From Actinoplanes nipponensis (GTDB taxonomy: Bacteria > Actinomycetota > Actinomycetes > Mycobacteriales > Micromonosporaceae): a DNA stretch of 64,000 bases. The DNA lies in NCBI RefSeq assembly GCF_016862275.1, contig NZ_BOMQ01000054.1:59305-123304 (forward strand), in the 5' to 3' direction. Below, piece after piece: positions 48,905 to 56,575 of the stretch. The number at the start of each line of letters is the position of its first letter. The first letter of the stretch is position 1. A model generated the notes under the pieces. It ran no database searches. It saw only the letters and a program-made list of their open reading frames with translations, and had not been told where the DNA came from. The position numbers were made by a program, and so were the translations under genes.

Positions 48905-49087
48905 ATGTTCCAGCTCACCGACGCCCAGTTCCACCTCGACCTCCACCGCCAGCGGGCCGGCGAGTGGCAGCGCTCCGCCGCGGCGGACCACCTCGCCCAC
49001 CAGGCCGTCGCCGGCCGGCACCGAGCCCGGCGGTGGCGCTGGCCCACGCGCCGCCCCCGTCCGGTACGGGTGCCCGCGGCGTCATGA
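48905..49087 (+). CDS. Small basic protein preceding the LuxR-type regulator
   Basis: A 60-residue protein beginning MFQLTDAQFHLDLHRQRAGE, predicted as one charged helix followed by an arginine-rich tail. GAGGAG precedes the ATG by four bases. The TGA stop at 49085-49087 overlaps the ATG (49084) of the LuxR gene. Similar short proteins of unknown function are common in actinomycetes. Its main visible feature is the coupling to the regulator. Confidence 0.6.
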   Translation: MFQLTDAQFHLDLHRQRAGEWQRSAAADHLAHQAVAGRHRARRWRWPTRRPRPVRVPAAS

Positions 49088-51999
49088 CCGTGCTCTTCGG
49101 GGCGGGCGGCCCGGGCCCCCGGCATGACATGCTCGAGGGCGTGACGGCGCACGCCAGCAGTGAGGTGCTGGTCGGCCGGGAGGCCGACCTCGCCGCGCTG
49201 CGCGACGCCCTCAAGCGCACCCGCACCGCCGAGCCGTCGACCGTGCTGGTCGGCGGCGAGGCGGGCGTCGGCAAGACCCGGCTGATCGAGGAGTTCAGCC
49301 GGGCGGCCACCGCCGAAGGCGCCCGCGTGCTCGCCGGGCAGTGCCTGGAACTCGGCGAGGAGGGCCTGCCGTTCGCGCCGTTCGCGGCCGCGCTGCGCCG
49401 GCTCGTGCACACCGACGGCCCGGCGGTCCTGGACGGGCGCGAGCCGGACTTCGCGCGCCTGCTGCCGGAGCTGGGGCCGCCCCCGCCGGACGCCGTCGGC
49501 GAGACCCGCCGGGGATTCCTGTTCGAGCTGGTCGCCGGCCTGTTCGACCGGCTCGCCGCGCAGCAGCCGCTGGTGCTGGTGATCGAGGACCTGCACTGGG
49601 CGGACCGTTCGACCCGGGACCTGATCGGCTTCCTGGTCCGCGCGGCGCGGCTGCCGCACGTGCTGCTGCTGGCCACGTACCGGACCGACGAGATGCACCG
49701 CGGCCACCCGCTGCGGCCGTTCCTCGCCGAGCTCGACCGGGTCCGCGGCGTGCAACGCCTGGACCTGGACCGGCTCGACCGCGACGGCACCGCCGAGATG
49801 CTCACCCACCTGCTCGGCGCCGAGCCGGAGCCGCGCACGGTCGACGCGATCCACGAGCGGGTCCAGGGCAACCCGTTCTTCATCGAGCAGTTCGCCGCGT
49901 CCGCCGACCTGTGCTGCGGCGACATCCCGCACAGCCTGCGCGACCTGCTGCTGTCCCGGGTCGACCAGCTCACCGACGCGGCCCAGCGGGTGCTGCGGGT
50001 GGCCGCGGTCGGCGGCACCACGTTCGGCCACGAGCTGCTCAGCCGGGTCGCCGGGGTCGAGGAGGCGGAGCTCGAGTCCGCGCTGCGCGCCGCCGTGGCG
50101 GCCCAGCTGATCGTCTTCGACGCCGACGGCGGCTACGAGTTCCGGCACGCCCTGGTCCGCGAGGCCGTCCACGACGACCTGCTGCCGGGCGAGCACGCCC
50201 GGCTGCACGCCCGCTACGCGGAGGCCGTCGAGGCGGAGCCCGCCCTGGTCGCGATGGGCCGGGCCCCGGCCGAGATCGCCCATCACTGGTACGCCGCCCA
50301 CGACCACCCGCGCGCGCTGGTCGCGGCCCACCGGGCGGCGCAGGCGGCCGGCCGGCGGTACGCCTACGCCGAGCAGGCCCGGCTGCTGGAACGCGTGCTC
50401 GAGCTGTGGGAGCTGGTCCCCGAGGCGGCGCAGCTGCTCGGCGCCGGCCACCTCGACCTGCTGGAGCAGACTGCCCTGGTCGCCATCGACGCCGGGGACC
50501 ACCAGCGCGCGTTGAAACTGACCCGGGCGGCGCTGGCCGACCTGGACGCCGAGGCGGAGCCGCTGCGCGCGGCCCGGCTGCTCGTACGGCGCAGCAAGCT
50601 GCTCTACAACGCGGGCACCAGCGACGGCGCGGCCGAGGCCCGGGAGGCGTACCGCCTGCTGGCCGGCGCGCCGCGCACACCCGAGGGGGTGGCGCTGCTG
50701 GCCGACGTCGCGTACGCGCTCGGCGGCGTCGACGACGAGGAGGCCGGCCGGGTGGCCGCCGAGGCCATCGCCGCCGCCGGCGCGGTCGGCGACGTGTCCG
50801 CGCAGGTGTCCGCGACCATCACCTACGGCCAGGTGTGCGGGGGCCGGCTGTCCGCGCGCCAGGCGCTGCCGGCGATGGCGGCGGCCGCCGCCCGCGCCCG
50901 CGAGACCGGCGACCTGCCGAACCTGGCCCGGGCCCTGGTCAACGTCTCCGACACCCTGTTCGAGCTGGGCCGCTACGAGGAGTCGGCGGCGGCCGCGGCC
51001 GAGGGCGTGCCGTACGCGGACCGGGTCGGGGTGAGCCGCACCACCGGCGTGTTCCTGCTGGCCAACCACGCCGAGGCGCTGATCGCGCTGGGGCACTGGG
51101 ACGAGGCGGACGCCCGCTGCGCGGAGGCGGCCCGCCTGGACCCGCCCGGCACGCTGGCCCTGCCGTGGCTGCGGATGCGCGCCGGGCTGCGGCTGGCCCG
51201 CGGGCACGAGGGCGCCGAACCGCTGGCCCACCGGGCCGTCGCGTTCCTGGGCCGCCAGTTCCTGCACCGGGAGAACAGGCTGTCGCTGCTGGAGTTGCGC
51301 ATCCAGCTCGCCCGGTACGCCGGCGACGCGGCCGGGGCGCTGGCCGCGGCCCGGATCGCGGTGGCCGAGCCGACCATCACCGACCGTCCCCGGTACGGCT
51401 GGGCGGTGCTGGCCGCCGCGGCCACCGCGGCGATGGAGTCCGCCGACGCCGAGCTGCCGGCCCGGATCAGGCGGGTCGCCGGGACGATGCCGCAGCGCTA
51501 CCCCGCCGACCGGGCCTACGCGACGCAGGTGGCGGCCACGCTGACCGGCCGGCCGGAGCTGTGGCGCGAGGCGGTCGCCGCGTGGCGGGCCGACGGGCAG
51601 CGGTATCCGCTGGCGGTGGCGCTGCAGGGCCTGGCCGCGGCGGCGGCCGGGGCGGGGGACCGGCCCGGCGCGGCCGAGGCCGTCGAGGAGGCGGCGGCGG
51701 TGGCGGGCGCGCTGGGCGCCCGGCCGCTGGCGGAGGCCGCCGACACGCTGGCCCGCCGGATCGGGTTGCGCTCGGCGGCACATCCGGCGGCCACCGGTAC
51801 GGAGACCCTCACCGACCGGGAGCGGGAGGTGTTGCGGCTGGTGGCCGAGGGGCGCAGCAACAGCGGGATCGCGCGGCAGCTCTACATCTCGCCGAAGACG
51901 GCCAGCGTGCACGTGTCCCGGATCATCGCGAAGCTGAAGGTCGCCAGCCGGGGCGAGGCGGCCGCGGTCGCCCACCGCCTGGGCCTGCTCGACGACTGA
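49084..51999 (+). CDS. LAL-type LuxR regulator with AAA ATPase domain
   Basis: A 971-residue regulator. The N-terminal ATPase has Walker A STVLVGGEAGVGKTRLIEEF and Walker B PLVLVIEDLHWADRSTRDLI. A long alpha-helical TPR-like middle follows. The C-terminal LuxR helix-turn-helix reads TLTDREREVLRLVAEGRSNS, then GIARQLYISPKTASVHVSRI. These MalT-like large activators often control secondary metabolism or transport. Start: ATG 49084 overlaps the small gene's stop (ATGA). GTG 49141, seven bases after a CATGCT box, is a real alternative. Its targets are unknown. Confidence 0.9.
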   Translation: MTVLFGAGGPGPRHDMLEGVTAHASSEVLVGREADLAALRDALKRTRTAEPSTVLVGGEAGVGKTRLIEEFSRAATAEGARVLAGQCLELGEEGLPFAPFAAALRRLVHTDGPAVLDGREPDFARLLPELGPPPPDAVGETRRGFLFELVAGLFDRLAAQQPLVLVIEDLHWADRSTRDLIGFLVRAARLPHVLLLATYRTDEMHRGHPLRPFLAELDRVRGVQRLDLDRLDRDGTAEMLTHLLGAEPEPRTVDAIHERVQGNPFFIEQFAASADLCCGDIPHSLRDLLLSRVDQLTDAAQRVLRVAAVGGTTFGHELLSRVAGVEEAELESALRAAVAAQLIVFDADGGYEFRHALVREAVHDDLLPGEHARLHARYAEAVEAEPALVAMGRAPAEIAHHWYAAHDHPRALVAAHRAAQAAGRRYAYAEQARLLERVLELWELVPEAAQLLGAGHLDLLEQTALVAIDAGDHQRALKLTRAALADLDAEAEPLRAARLLVRRSKLLYNAGTSDGAAEAREAYRLLAGAPRTPEGVALLADVAYALGGVDDEEAGRVAAEAIAAAGAVGDVSAQVSATITYGQVCGGRLSARQALPAMAAAAARARETGDLPNLARALVNVSDTLFELGRYEESAAAAAEGVPYADRVGVSRTTGVFLLANHAEALIALGHWDEADARCAEAARLDPPGTLALPWLRMRAGLRLARGHEGAEPLAHRAVAFLGRQFLHRENRLSLLELRIQLARYAGDAAGALAAARIAVAEPTITDRPRYGWAVLAAAATAAMESADAELPARIRRVAGTMPQRYPADRAYATQVAATLTGRPELWREAVAAWRADGQRYPLAVALQGLAAAAAGAGDRPGAAEAVEEAAAVAGALGARPLAEAADTLARRIGLRSAAHPAATGTETLTDREREVLRLVAEGRSNSGIARQLYISPKTASVHVSRIIAKLKVASRGEAAAVAHRLGLLDD

Positions 52000-52005
52000 G
52001 CGGGG

Positions 52006-52662
52006 TCAGCGCGTGGCCGCCCGCCAGCTGTCCGCGGTGGCCTCGTCGTAGTAGCGGGTGAATCCGCAGTAACCGGCGATCGCGTCGGCCATGGTCGTGC
52101 CACCCCACCGGTGGTCCCCGCTGACCAGCAGGCGGCTGCCCAGCCCGTACGTCACCAGCCCGTCCTCGCTCCACCCCCCGGGCTGCGGCATGTCGACGGT
52201 GACCGTCGGCCCGGAGCCGCCGGCGAACCACTCGCTGACGGTGAAGGTGACACCCACATGGTGCAGCACGCCGCGTGGCCGGTCGCTGTGTGCGGGGCCG
52301 AAGGCGACCACGGTGCCGTCGAACGCGAACGCGCTGCGGCCCACCTCCCGCGGCGAGTATCCGAAGGCGCATGAGACGACTTCCCCGAGCGGCCCCATCG
52401 GCAGCGCGCCGGAGGGCCGGCTCGTGGGGGAGCTGGTCGCCGCCTGCTCGACCGTGGGAGCGTCGCGCAGCGCAGTGCCGCCGAGCACGGCAACCGCGGT
52501 GACCGACGCGGCGACGAGCGCCCCGGCGCCCCACGCCATCCGGGACCGGCGGTGCCGCCGGGCCCGCCGGCGTGCGTCGTCGGCGAGGGCGCCCGCTGCG
52601 GGCGCCCGCTCGGCGTCCTCGGCGAACAGCGCCCGCAGGTCACGTTCGAGCTGGTCGGTCAT
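52006..52662 (-). CDS. Membrane-anchored protein paired with the SigE-family sigma factor
   Basis: A 218-residue protein. The cytoplasmic N-terminus (MTDQLERDLRALFAEDAERA) has the short helical start common to anti-sigma-like partners. It is followed by R-R-R-A-R-R-H-R-R-S-R and one TM helix (GALVAASVTAVAVLGGTAL), then an extracytoplasmic domain of about 150 residues with two cysteines. Its ATG overlaps the sigma gene's stop (TCATGA), so the two are translationally coupled. A role as anti-sigma or signal sensor is inferred from position and topology. No ZAS zinc motif is present. Confidence 0.7.
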   Translation of the reverse strand: MTDQLERDLRALFAEDAERAPAAGALADDARRRARRHRRSRMAWGAGALVAASVTAVAVLGGTALRDAPTVEQAATSSPTSRPSGALPMGPLGEVVSCAFGYSPREVGRSAFAFDGTVVAFGPAHSDRPRGVLHHVGVTFTVSEWFAGGSGPTVTVDMPQPGGWSEDGLVTYGLGSRLLVSGDHRWGGTTMADAIAGYCGFTRYYDEATADSWRAATR

Positions 52663-53153
52663 GAGGTCTCCGTCAGGTCGGCCACGACGCCGCTGCCGCG
52701 CAGGGTCGCCAGGGCGCGGGAGGTGGTGGCCCGTACGGCGCTGACGCTGACGCCCATCGCGTCGGCGATGCCGGCGTCGTCGAGGTCCGCGTAGTAGCGC
52801 AGGATCAGGGCCGTCCGCGCCCGGGGCGGCAGGGTCGCCAACACCTGCCGCAGCTGGTCGCGGGACGCGATCCCCTCGGCGGGGTCGATCGTCGCCGGCG
52901 GTTCCCAGCCGGCCAGGTCGGTGGGGCGTTCGGTCGAGGAACGCCGCCGGTGCCAGTCGAGGTGAGCGTTGATCAGCATGCGGTGCACATAGGCGTCCGG
53001 CCGGCGGGCCGCGGTGATCCTGCCCCAATGCCGGTACGCGTCGGCCAGCGCCGTCTGGGTCAGGTCCTCGGCGCGGTGCGCGTCGCCGGTCAGCACGTAC
53101 GCCAGCCGGAGCAGGGACTGGCCCTGCTCGGCGACGTACTCCTCGAACCCCAC
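52659..53153 (-). CDS. ECF sigma factor, SigE family (SigE/ECF41-like size)
   Basis: A 164-residue sigma-70 factor with only regions 2 and 4. SLLRLAYVLTGDAHRAEDLT, then QTALADAYRHWGRITAARRP, is region 2 (core binding and -10 recognition). LPPRARTALILRYYADLDDA, then GIADAMGVSVSAVRATTSRA, is region 4 (-35 recognition). Length and the N-terminal FEEYVAEQGQSLLRLAY match the actinobacterial SigE-family subgroup. It starts at GTG 53151-53153. It is co-transcribed and coupled with the downstream membrane protein that probably controls it. Target promoters are unknown. Confidence 0.9.
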   Translation of the reverse strand: MGFEEYVAEQGQSLLRLAYVLTGDAHRAEDLTQTALADAYRHWGRITAARRPDAYVHRMLINAHLDWHRRRSSTERPTDLAGWEPPATIDPAEGIASRDQLRQVLATLPPRARTALILRYYADLDDAGIADAMGVSVSAVRATTSRALATLRGSGVVADLTETS

Positions 53154-53216
53154 GCGTTACCCCCTCGACGACGCCTCACCAAGAGAGACGCATCGGGTGC
53201 GGGGATCCGCTGCGCG

Positions 53217-54140
53217 TCAGCCCCGGGCGGCCAGCGCCTGCTGGTAGAGCCGGCCGGCGCGGTACGACGAGCGGACCAGCGGGCCGCTCATCACGCCGGC
53301 GAAGCCGATCTCGAGGGCCTCGGCGTTGAGCTCGACGAACTCCTCCGGCTTGACCCAGCGCTCCACCGGGTGGTGCCGGGGGGTCGGGCGCAGGTACTGC
53401 GTGATGGTGATCAGCTCGCAGCCGGCCGCGTGCAGGTCGCGCAGGGCCTGGGAGACCTCGGAGCGTTCCTCGCCCATGCCCAGGATCAGGTTGCTCTTGG
53501 TGACCAGGCCGGCCGCGCGGGCCTGGGTGATCACGTCGAGGGAGCGCTCGTAGCGGAAGCCGGGGCGGATCCGCTTGAAGATGCGGGGGACCGTCTCGAC
53601 GTTGTGCGCCAGCACCTCGGGGGCCGCGCCGAAGACCTCGGCCAGCTGGTCGGGCTCGGCGTTGAAGTCGGGGATCAGCAGCTCGACGCCGCAGCCCGGC
53701 TGAAGCTTGTGGATCTGGCGGACCGTCTCGGCGTAGAGCCAGGCGCCGCCGTCGGGCAGGTCGTCGCGGGCCACGCCGGTGACGGTCGCGTACTTCAGGC
53801 CCATGGTGGCCACGGACTCGCCCACCCGGCGGGGCTCGTCGGCGTCGAACTCGGCCGGCTTGCCCGTGTCGATCTGGCAGAAGTCGCAGCGGCGGGTGCA
53901 CTGGTCGCCGCCGATGAGGAAGGTCGCCTCGCGGTCCTCCCAACATTCGTAGATGTTGGGGCAGCCGGCCTCCTGGCAGACCGTGTGCAGGCCCTCCTTC
54001 TGCACGAGGCCACGCATGTGCGTGTACTCCGGGCCCATCTTGGCTTTGACCTTGATCCACGGCGGCTTGCGCTCGATGGGAGTCTCGGCGTTGCGCGCCT
54101 CGATGCGCAGCATGCGGCGGCCCTCGGGAGCAATAGTCAC
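53217..54140 (-). CDS. lipA: Lipoyl synthase
   Basis: A 307-residue radical-SAM enzyme that inserts two sulfurs into octanoyl-protein to form lipoate. The auxiliary cluster motif CQEAGCPNIYEC and the radical-SAM motif CTRRCDFC are intact. GMGEERSEVSQALRDL and TITQYLRPTPRHHPVERWV are the substrate and SAM-binding segments. RSSYRAGRLYQQ at the C-terminus holds the serine ligand to the auxiliary cluster. It starts at GTG 54138-54140. In this chromosome lipA and lipB are split by aspS and a DUF5808 gene, whereas they adjoin in M. tuberculosis. SucB, encoded nearby, is a substrate. Confidence 0.97.
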   Translation of the reverse strand: MTIAPEGRRMLRIEARNAETPIERKPPWIKVKAKMGPEYTHMRGLVQKEGLHTVCQEAGCPNIYECWEDREATFLIGGDQCTRRCDFCQIDTGKPAEFDADEPRRVGESVATMGLKYATVTGVARDDLPDGGAWLYAETVRQIHKLQPGCGVELLIPDFNAEPDQLAEVFGAAPEVLAHNVETVPRIFKRIRPGFRYERSLDVITQARAAGLVTKSNLILGMGEERSEVSQALRDLHAAGCELITITQYLRPTPRHHPVERWVKPEEFVELNAEALEIGFAGVMSGPLVRSSYRAGRLYQQALAARG

Positions 54141-54276
54141 AAGGCTGAGGTTACGCCGAAAGCAAGATCAACCGGTGCGGGGGCGGTGAGGCTCACACGG
54201 CAGTTTCTGTGAGTGCCCTCACGCGTGCCGGGGAAACCCGGTTTGCCGTGCCGCCCCGCGCTGTTAAGGTCCCGTC

Positions 54277-54492
54277 CACGGTGTTGACGGAACCGAGTAG
54301 CGCCCCGTACCCACCGGCCGAGAGAGCCACCACGAGCTGGGAAGGTGGCCCGGTGCCGGGGCGTGAAGACACTCCCGAGCCGGCACGACAAGAGGCGCCT
54401 GAGCAAGGCGTGAAGGTGTGGTGGCACCGCGAGGATCCCGCTCGCCCACACCTCCCTGGGGCCGCGTTGCAGTCACCGAGGAGGTAATAGCC
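54277..54492 (+). promoter_or_regulatory. T-box riboswitch (translational type) with Asp specifier, upstream of aspS
   Basis: A -10 box (TAAGGT, 54265-54270) puts the RNA start near 54277. Stem I has GAGTA (54295-54299) on its 5' side, the AG-bulge/distal-loop platform (GAGAGAGCCACC ... GGTGGC at 54320-54348) and a helix GCGCCCCG/CGGGGCGT above the specifier loop. The specifier is GAC (54368-54370), an Asp codon, followed by A. The antisequestrator has TGGC (54422-54425), complementary to the 3' GCCA of tRNA-Asp, inside AGGTGTGG...CCACACCT. The tail ACCTCC (54450-54455) is fully complementary to the Shine-Dalgarno GGAGGT (54480-54485). Uncharged tRNA-Asp would free the ribosome site. Confidence 0.85.
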
Positions 54493-55758
54493 GTGCAACG
54501 CATCCTCTCCACCGAACTGGCCCGGCACACCGGCGAGACCGTCACGGTCGCCGGCTGGGTCCACCGCCGCCGGCTGCTCAAGTCGGTGGCGTTCCTGATC
54601 GTCCGGGACGCCGCCGGGCTCACCCAGGTCGTCGTCACCGAGCCGGAGCTCCGGGCCCGGGTCGAGGAGCTGGGCGAGGAGTCCGTGGTCGAGCTGACCG
54701 GCACGGTCACCGCGAACCCGGCCGCGCCGGCCGGGGCCGAGCTGACCGCTCCCGTGCTGCGGGTCCTGAGCGCTGTGGGCGTACCGCTGCCGTTCGACCT
54801 GCACCGGCCCGCGCTCAGCGCGACCCTGCCCACCCAGCTCGACCACGCCGCCCTGTCCCTGCGGCACCCGAGCCGGGCCACCGCGCTGCGGATCGCGGCG
54901 GCCGCGACCGCCGGGTTCCGGGCCACCCTGGAGCGGCGGCGCTTCGTGGAGATCCACACGCCGAAGATCGTCGCCGCGGCGACCGAGTCCGGGGCCAACG
55001 TGTTCGCGCTCGACTACTTCGGCCGGCCGGCCTACCTGGCCCAGTCGCCGCAGTTCTACAAGCAGCTGATGGTCGGGGTGTTCGAGCGGGTCTACGAGGT
55101 CGGGCCGGTGTTCCGGGCCGAGCCGCACGACACCGCCCGGCACCTGGCCCAGTACACGTCGCTCGACGCCGAGCTCGGTTTCATCGCCGACCACCGCGAC
55201 GTGATGGCCGTGCTGACCGAGGTGGTGGCCGGCATGACCGCCACGGTGGCCGAGCGGACCGGGGCCGCGGTGCCGACGGTGCCGGCGGAGATCCCGGCGG
55301 TGCACTTCGCGGAGGCGCTGCGGATCGCGGGCGCGCCGGCCGACGAGCCCGACCTGGCCCCGGCCCACGAGCGGGCGCTGGGCGAGTGGGCGCTGCGCGA
55401 GCACGGGTCGGAGTTCGTCTTCGTCACCGGCTACCCGATGCGCAAGCGGCCCTTCTACACCCACCCGCAGCCGTCGGACCCGGTCTGGTCCAACAGCTTC
55501 GACCTGCTCTTCCGCGGGCTCGAGCTGGTCACCGGGGGCCAGCGGCTGCACCGCCACGCCGACTACGAGGCCGCCCTGGCCGCCCGGGGCGAGCCGGCCG
55601 CGGCCTACCGGGGCTATCTCGACGCCTTCCGGTACGGGATGCCGCCGCACGGGGGCTTCGCCATCGGGCTGGAGCGGTTCGTGGCCCGGGTGACCGGCGC
55701 GGCCAACGTCCGTGAGGTCACCGCGTTCCCGCGCGACCTGCACCGCATCACGCCGTGA
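54493..55758 (+). CDS. aspS: Aspartyl-tRNA synthetase, archaeal/eukaryal-type size
   Basis: A 421-residue class IIb synthetase. The N-terminal OB-fold anticodon domain (VTVAGWVHRRRLLKSVAFLI) is followed by motif 2 (VGPVFRAEPHDTARHLAQYT, with FRAE) and motif 3 (GFAIGLERFVARVTGAANV). It lacks the large GAD insertion domain of bacterial AspRS (about 590 residues). It therefore belongs to the archaeal-type group, which often also charges tRNA-Asn or is a second copy. It starts at GTG 54493 after GAGGAGGT. It is controlled by the T-box just upstream. A regular bacterial AspRS may exist elsewhere in the genome. It was inserted between lipA and lipB. Confidence 0.93.
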   Translation: MQRILSTELARHTGETVTVAGWVHRRRLLKSVAFLIVRDAAGLTQVVVTEPELRARVEELGEESVVELTGTVTANPAAPAGAELTAPVLRVLSAVGVPLPFDLHRPALSATLPTQLDHAALSLRHPSRATALRIAAAATAGFRATLERRRFVEIHTPKIVAAATESGANVFALDYFGRPAYLAQSPQFYKQLMVGVFERVYEVGPVFRAEPHDTARHLAQYTSLDAELGFIADHRDVMAVLTEVVAGMTATVAERTGAAVPTVPAEIPAVHFAEALRIAGAPADEPDLAPAHERALGEWALREHGSEFVFVTGYPMRKRPFYTHPQPSDPVWSNSFDLLFRGLELVTGGQRLHRHADYEAALAARGEPAAAYRGYLDAFRYGMPPHGGFAIGLERFVARVTGAANVREVTAFPRDLHRITP

Positions 55759-55767
55759 GGCCGGCCG

Positions 55768-55929
55768 TCAGGCCAGGACGGCGACCGTCACCGCGGTCAC
55801 GATGATCAGCGGGATGATCGTGGTGCAGACCAGGATCCACCAGGCGACCGGGTGGCCGAAGTTCAGCGCGACCCCGCCGCCCTTCTTCGGCACGAAGACC
55901 CGCTTGTCGCCCGGGTCGCGGTAGAGCAT
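55768..55929 (-). CDS. Small DUF5808-type membrane protein
   Basis: A 53-residue protein. RDPGDKRVFVPKKGGGVALN, then FGHPVAWWILV, is the DUF5808 pattern (F-V-P-K... N-F-x-H-P), followed by one TM helix (ILVCTTIIPLIIVTAVTVAV). Function is unknown. Its ATG shares one base with the lipB stop (TGATG), so it is translated by coupling from lipB. Confidence 0.75.
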   Translation of the reverse strand: MLYRDPGDKRVFVPKKGGGVALNFGHPVAWWILVCTTIIPLIIVTAVTVAVLA

Positions 55930-56558
55930 CACAGCAGCGTCGGCAGGTGGCGTTCGACGACCGGTAGCAGGTCGCCGACCGTCACCGGCCGGCCCAGCTC
56001 CGCGCTGAGCGACGTCACGCCCGCGTCGCGGATGCCGCACGGCACGAAGCGGTCGAAGTTGGCCAGGTCGCAGTCGCCGTTGATGGCGAAGCCGTGCTGG
56101 GTCACGCCGCGGGCCACCCGGATGCCGATCGCGGCGATCTTGCGGTCGGGCCCGCGCTCGTCGGCGCGCACCCACGCGCCGCTGCGGCCCTCGACCCGGC
56201 CGGTGGCCACGCCGAACTCCGCGCACACGTCGATCAGCAGCTGCTCGACCCGGCGCACGTAGGCCACCACGTCGATCGGGTCGGGCAGCTTGACGATCGG
56301 GTAGCCGACGAGCTGGCCCGGGCCGTGCCAGGTGATCTTGCCGCCGCGGTCCACGTCGACCACCGGCGTGCCGTCCAGCGGGCGGTCCATCGGCTCGGTG
56401 CGCTTGCCGGCGGTGAAGACGCTGGGGTGCTCCAGCAGCAGGATCGTGTCCGGCTGGGTGCCCGCCACCACGGCGTCGTGCAGCCGGCGCTGCGTCTCCC
56501 AGGCCTCGCGGTAGTCGACCAGACCGGGGCGCAGCACCTGCAACGTAGAAGTCGTCAC
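55929..56558 (-). CDS. lipB: Octanoyl-[acyl-carrier-protein] transferase
   Basis: A 209-residue cysteine/lysine-dyad transferase that moves octanoate from ACP to the lipoyl domains of 2-oxoacid dehydrogenases and GcvH. VDRGGKITWHGPGQLVGYPI holds the conserved H-G-P-G-Q loop. KIAAIGIRVARGVTQHGFAI contains the catalytic Lys, and FVPCGIRDAGVTSL the nucleophile Cys. ATG at 56556-56558. It feeds LipA (53217), and SucB (59466) is a target protein. The DUF5808 gene is coupled to its stop. Confidence 0.96.
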   Translation of the reverse strand: MTTSTLQVLRPGLVDYREAWETQRRLHDAVVAGTQPDTILLLEHPSVFTAGKRTEPMDRPLDGTPVVDVDRGGKITWHGPGQLVGYPIVKLPDPIDVVAYVRRVEQLLIDVCAEFGVATGRVEGRSGAWVRADERGPDRKIAAIGIRVARGVTQHGFAINGDCDLANFDRFVPCGIRDAGVTSLSAELGRPVTVGDLLPVVERHLPTLL

Positions 56559-56575
56559 GCCGCCAGCCTAGCCCG

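Noticed and set aside
49341..52061. A 906-residue plus-strand frame in the LuxR gene
   Set aside because: Shifted frame of the LAL regulator with Arg/Ala/Pro/Gly-only composition.
54241..54492. Coding extension of aspS upstream to 54418, or a small gene in the leader
   Set aside because: The extension would translate the T-box antisequestrator; the GAGGAGGT site and family N-terminus fix the start at GTG 54493.
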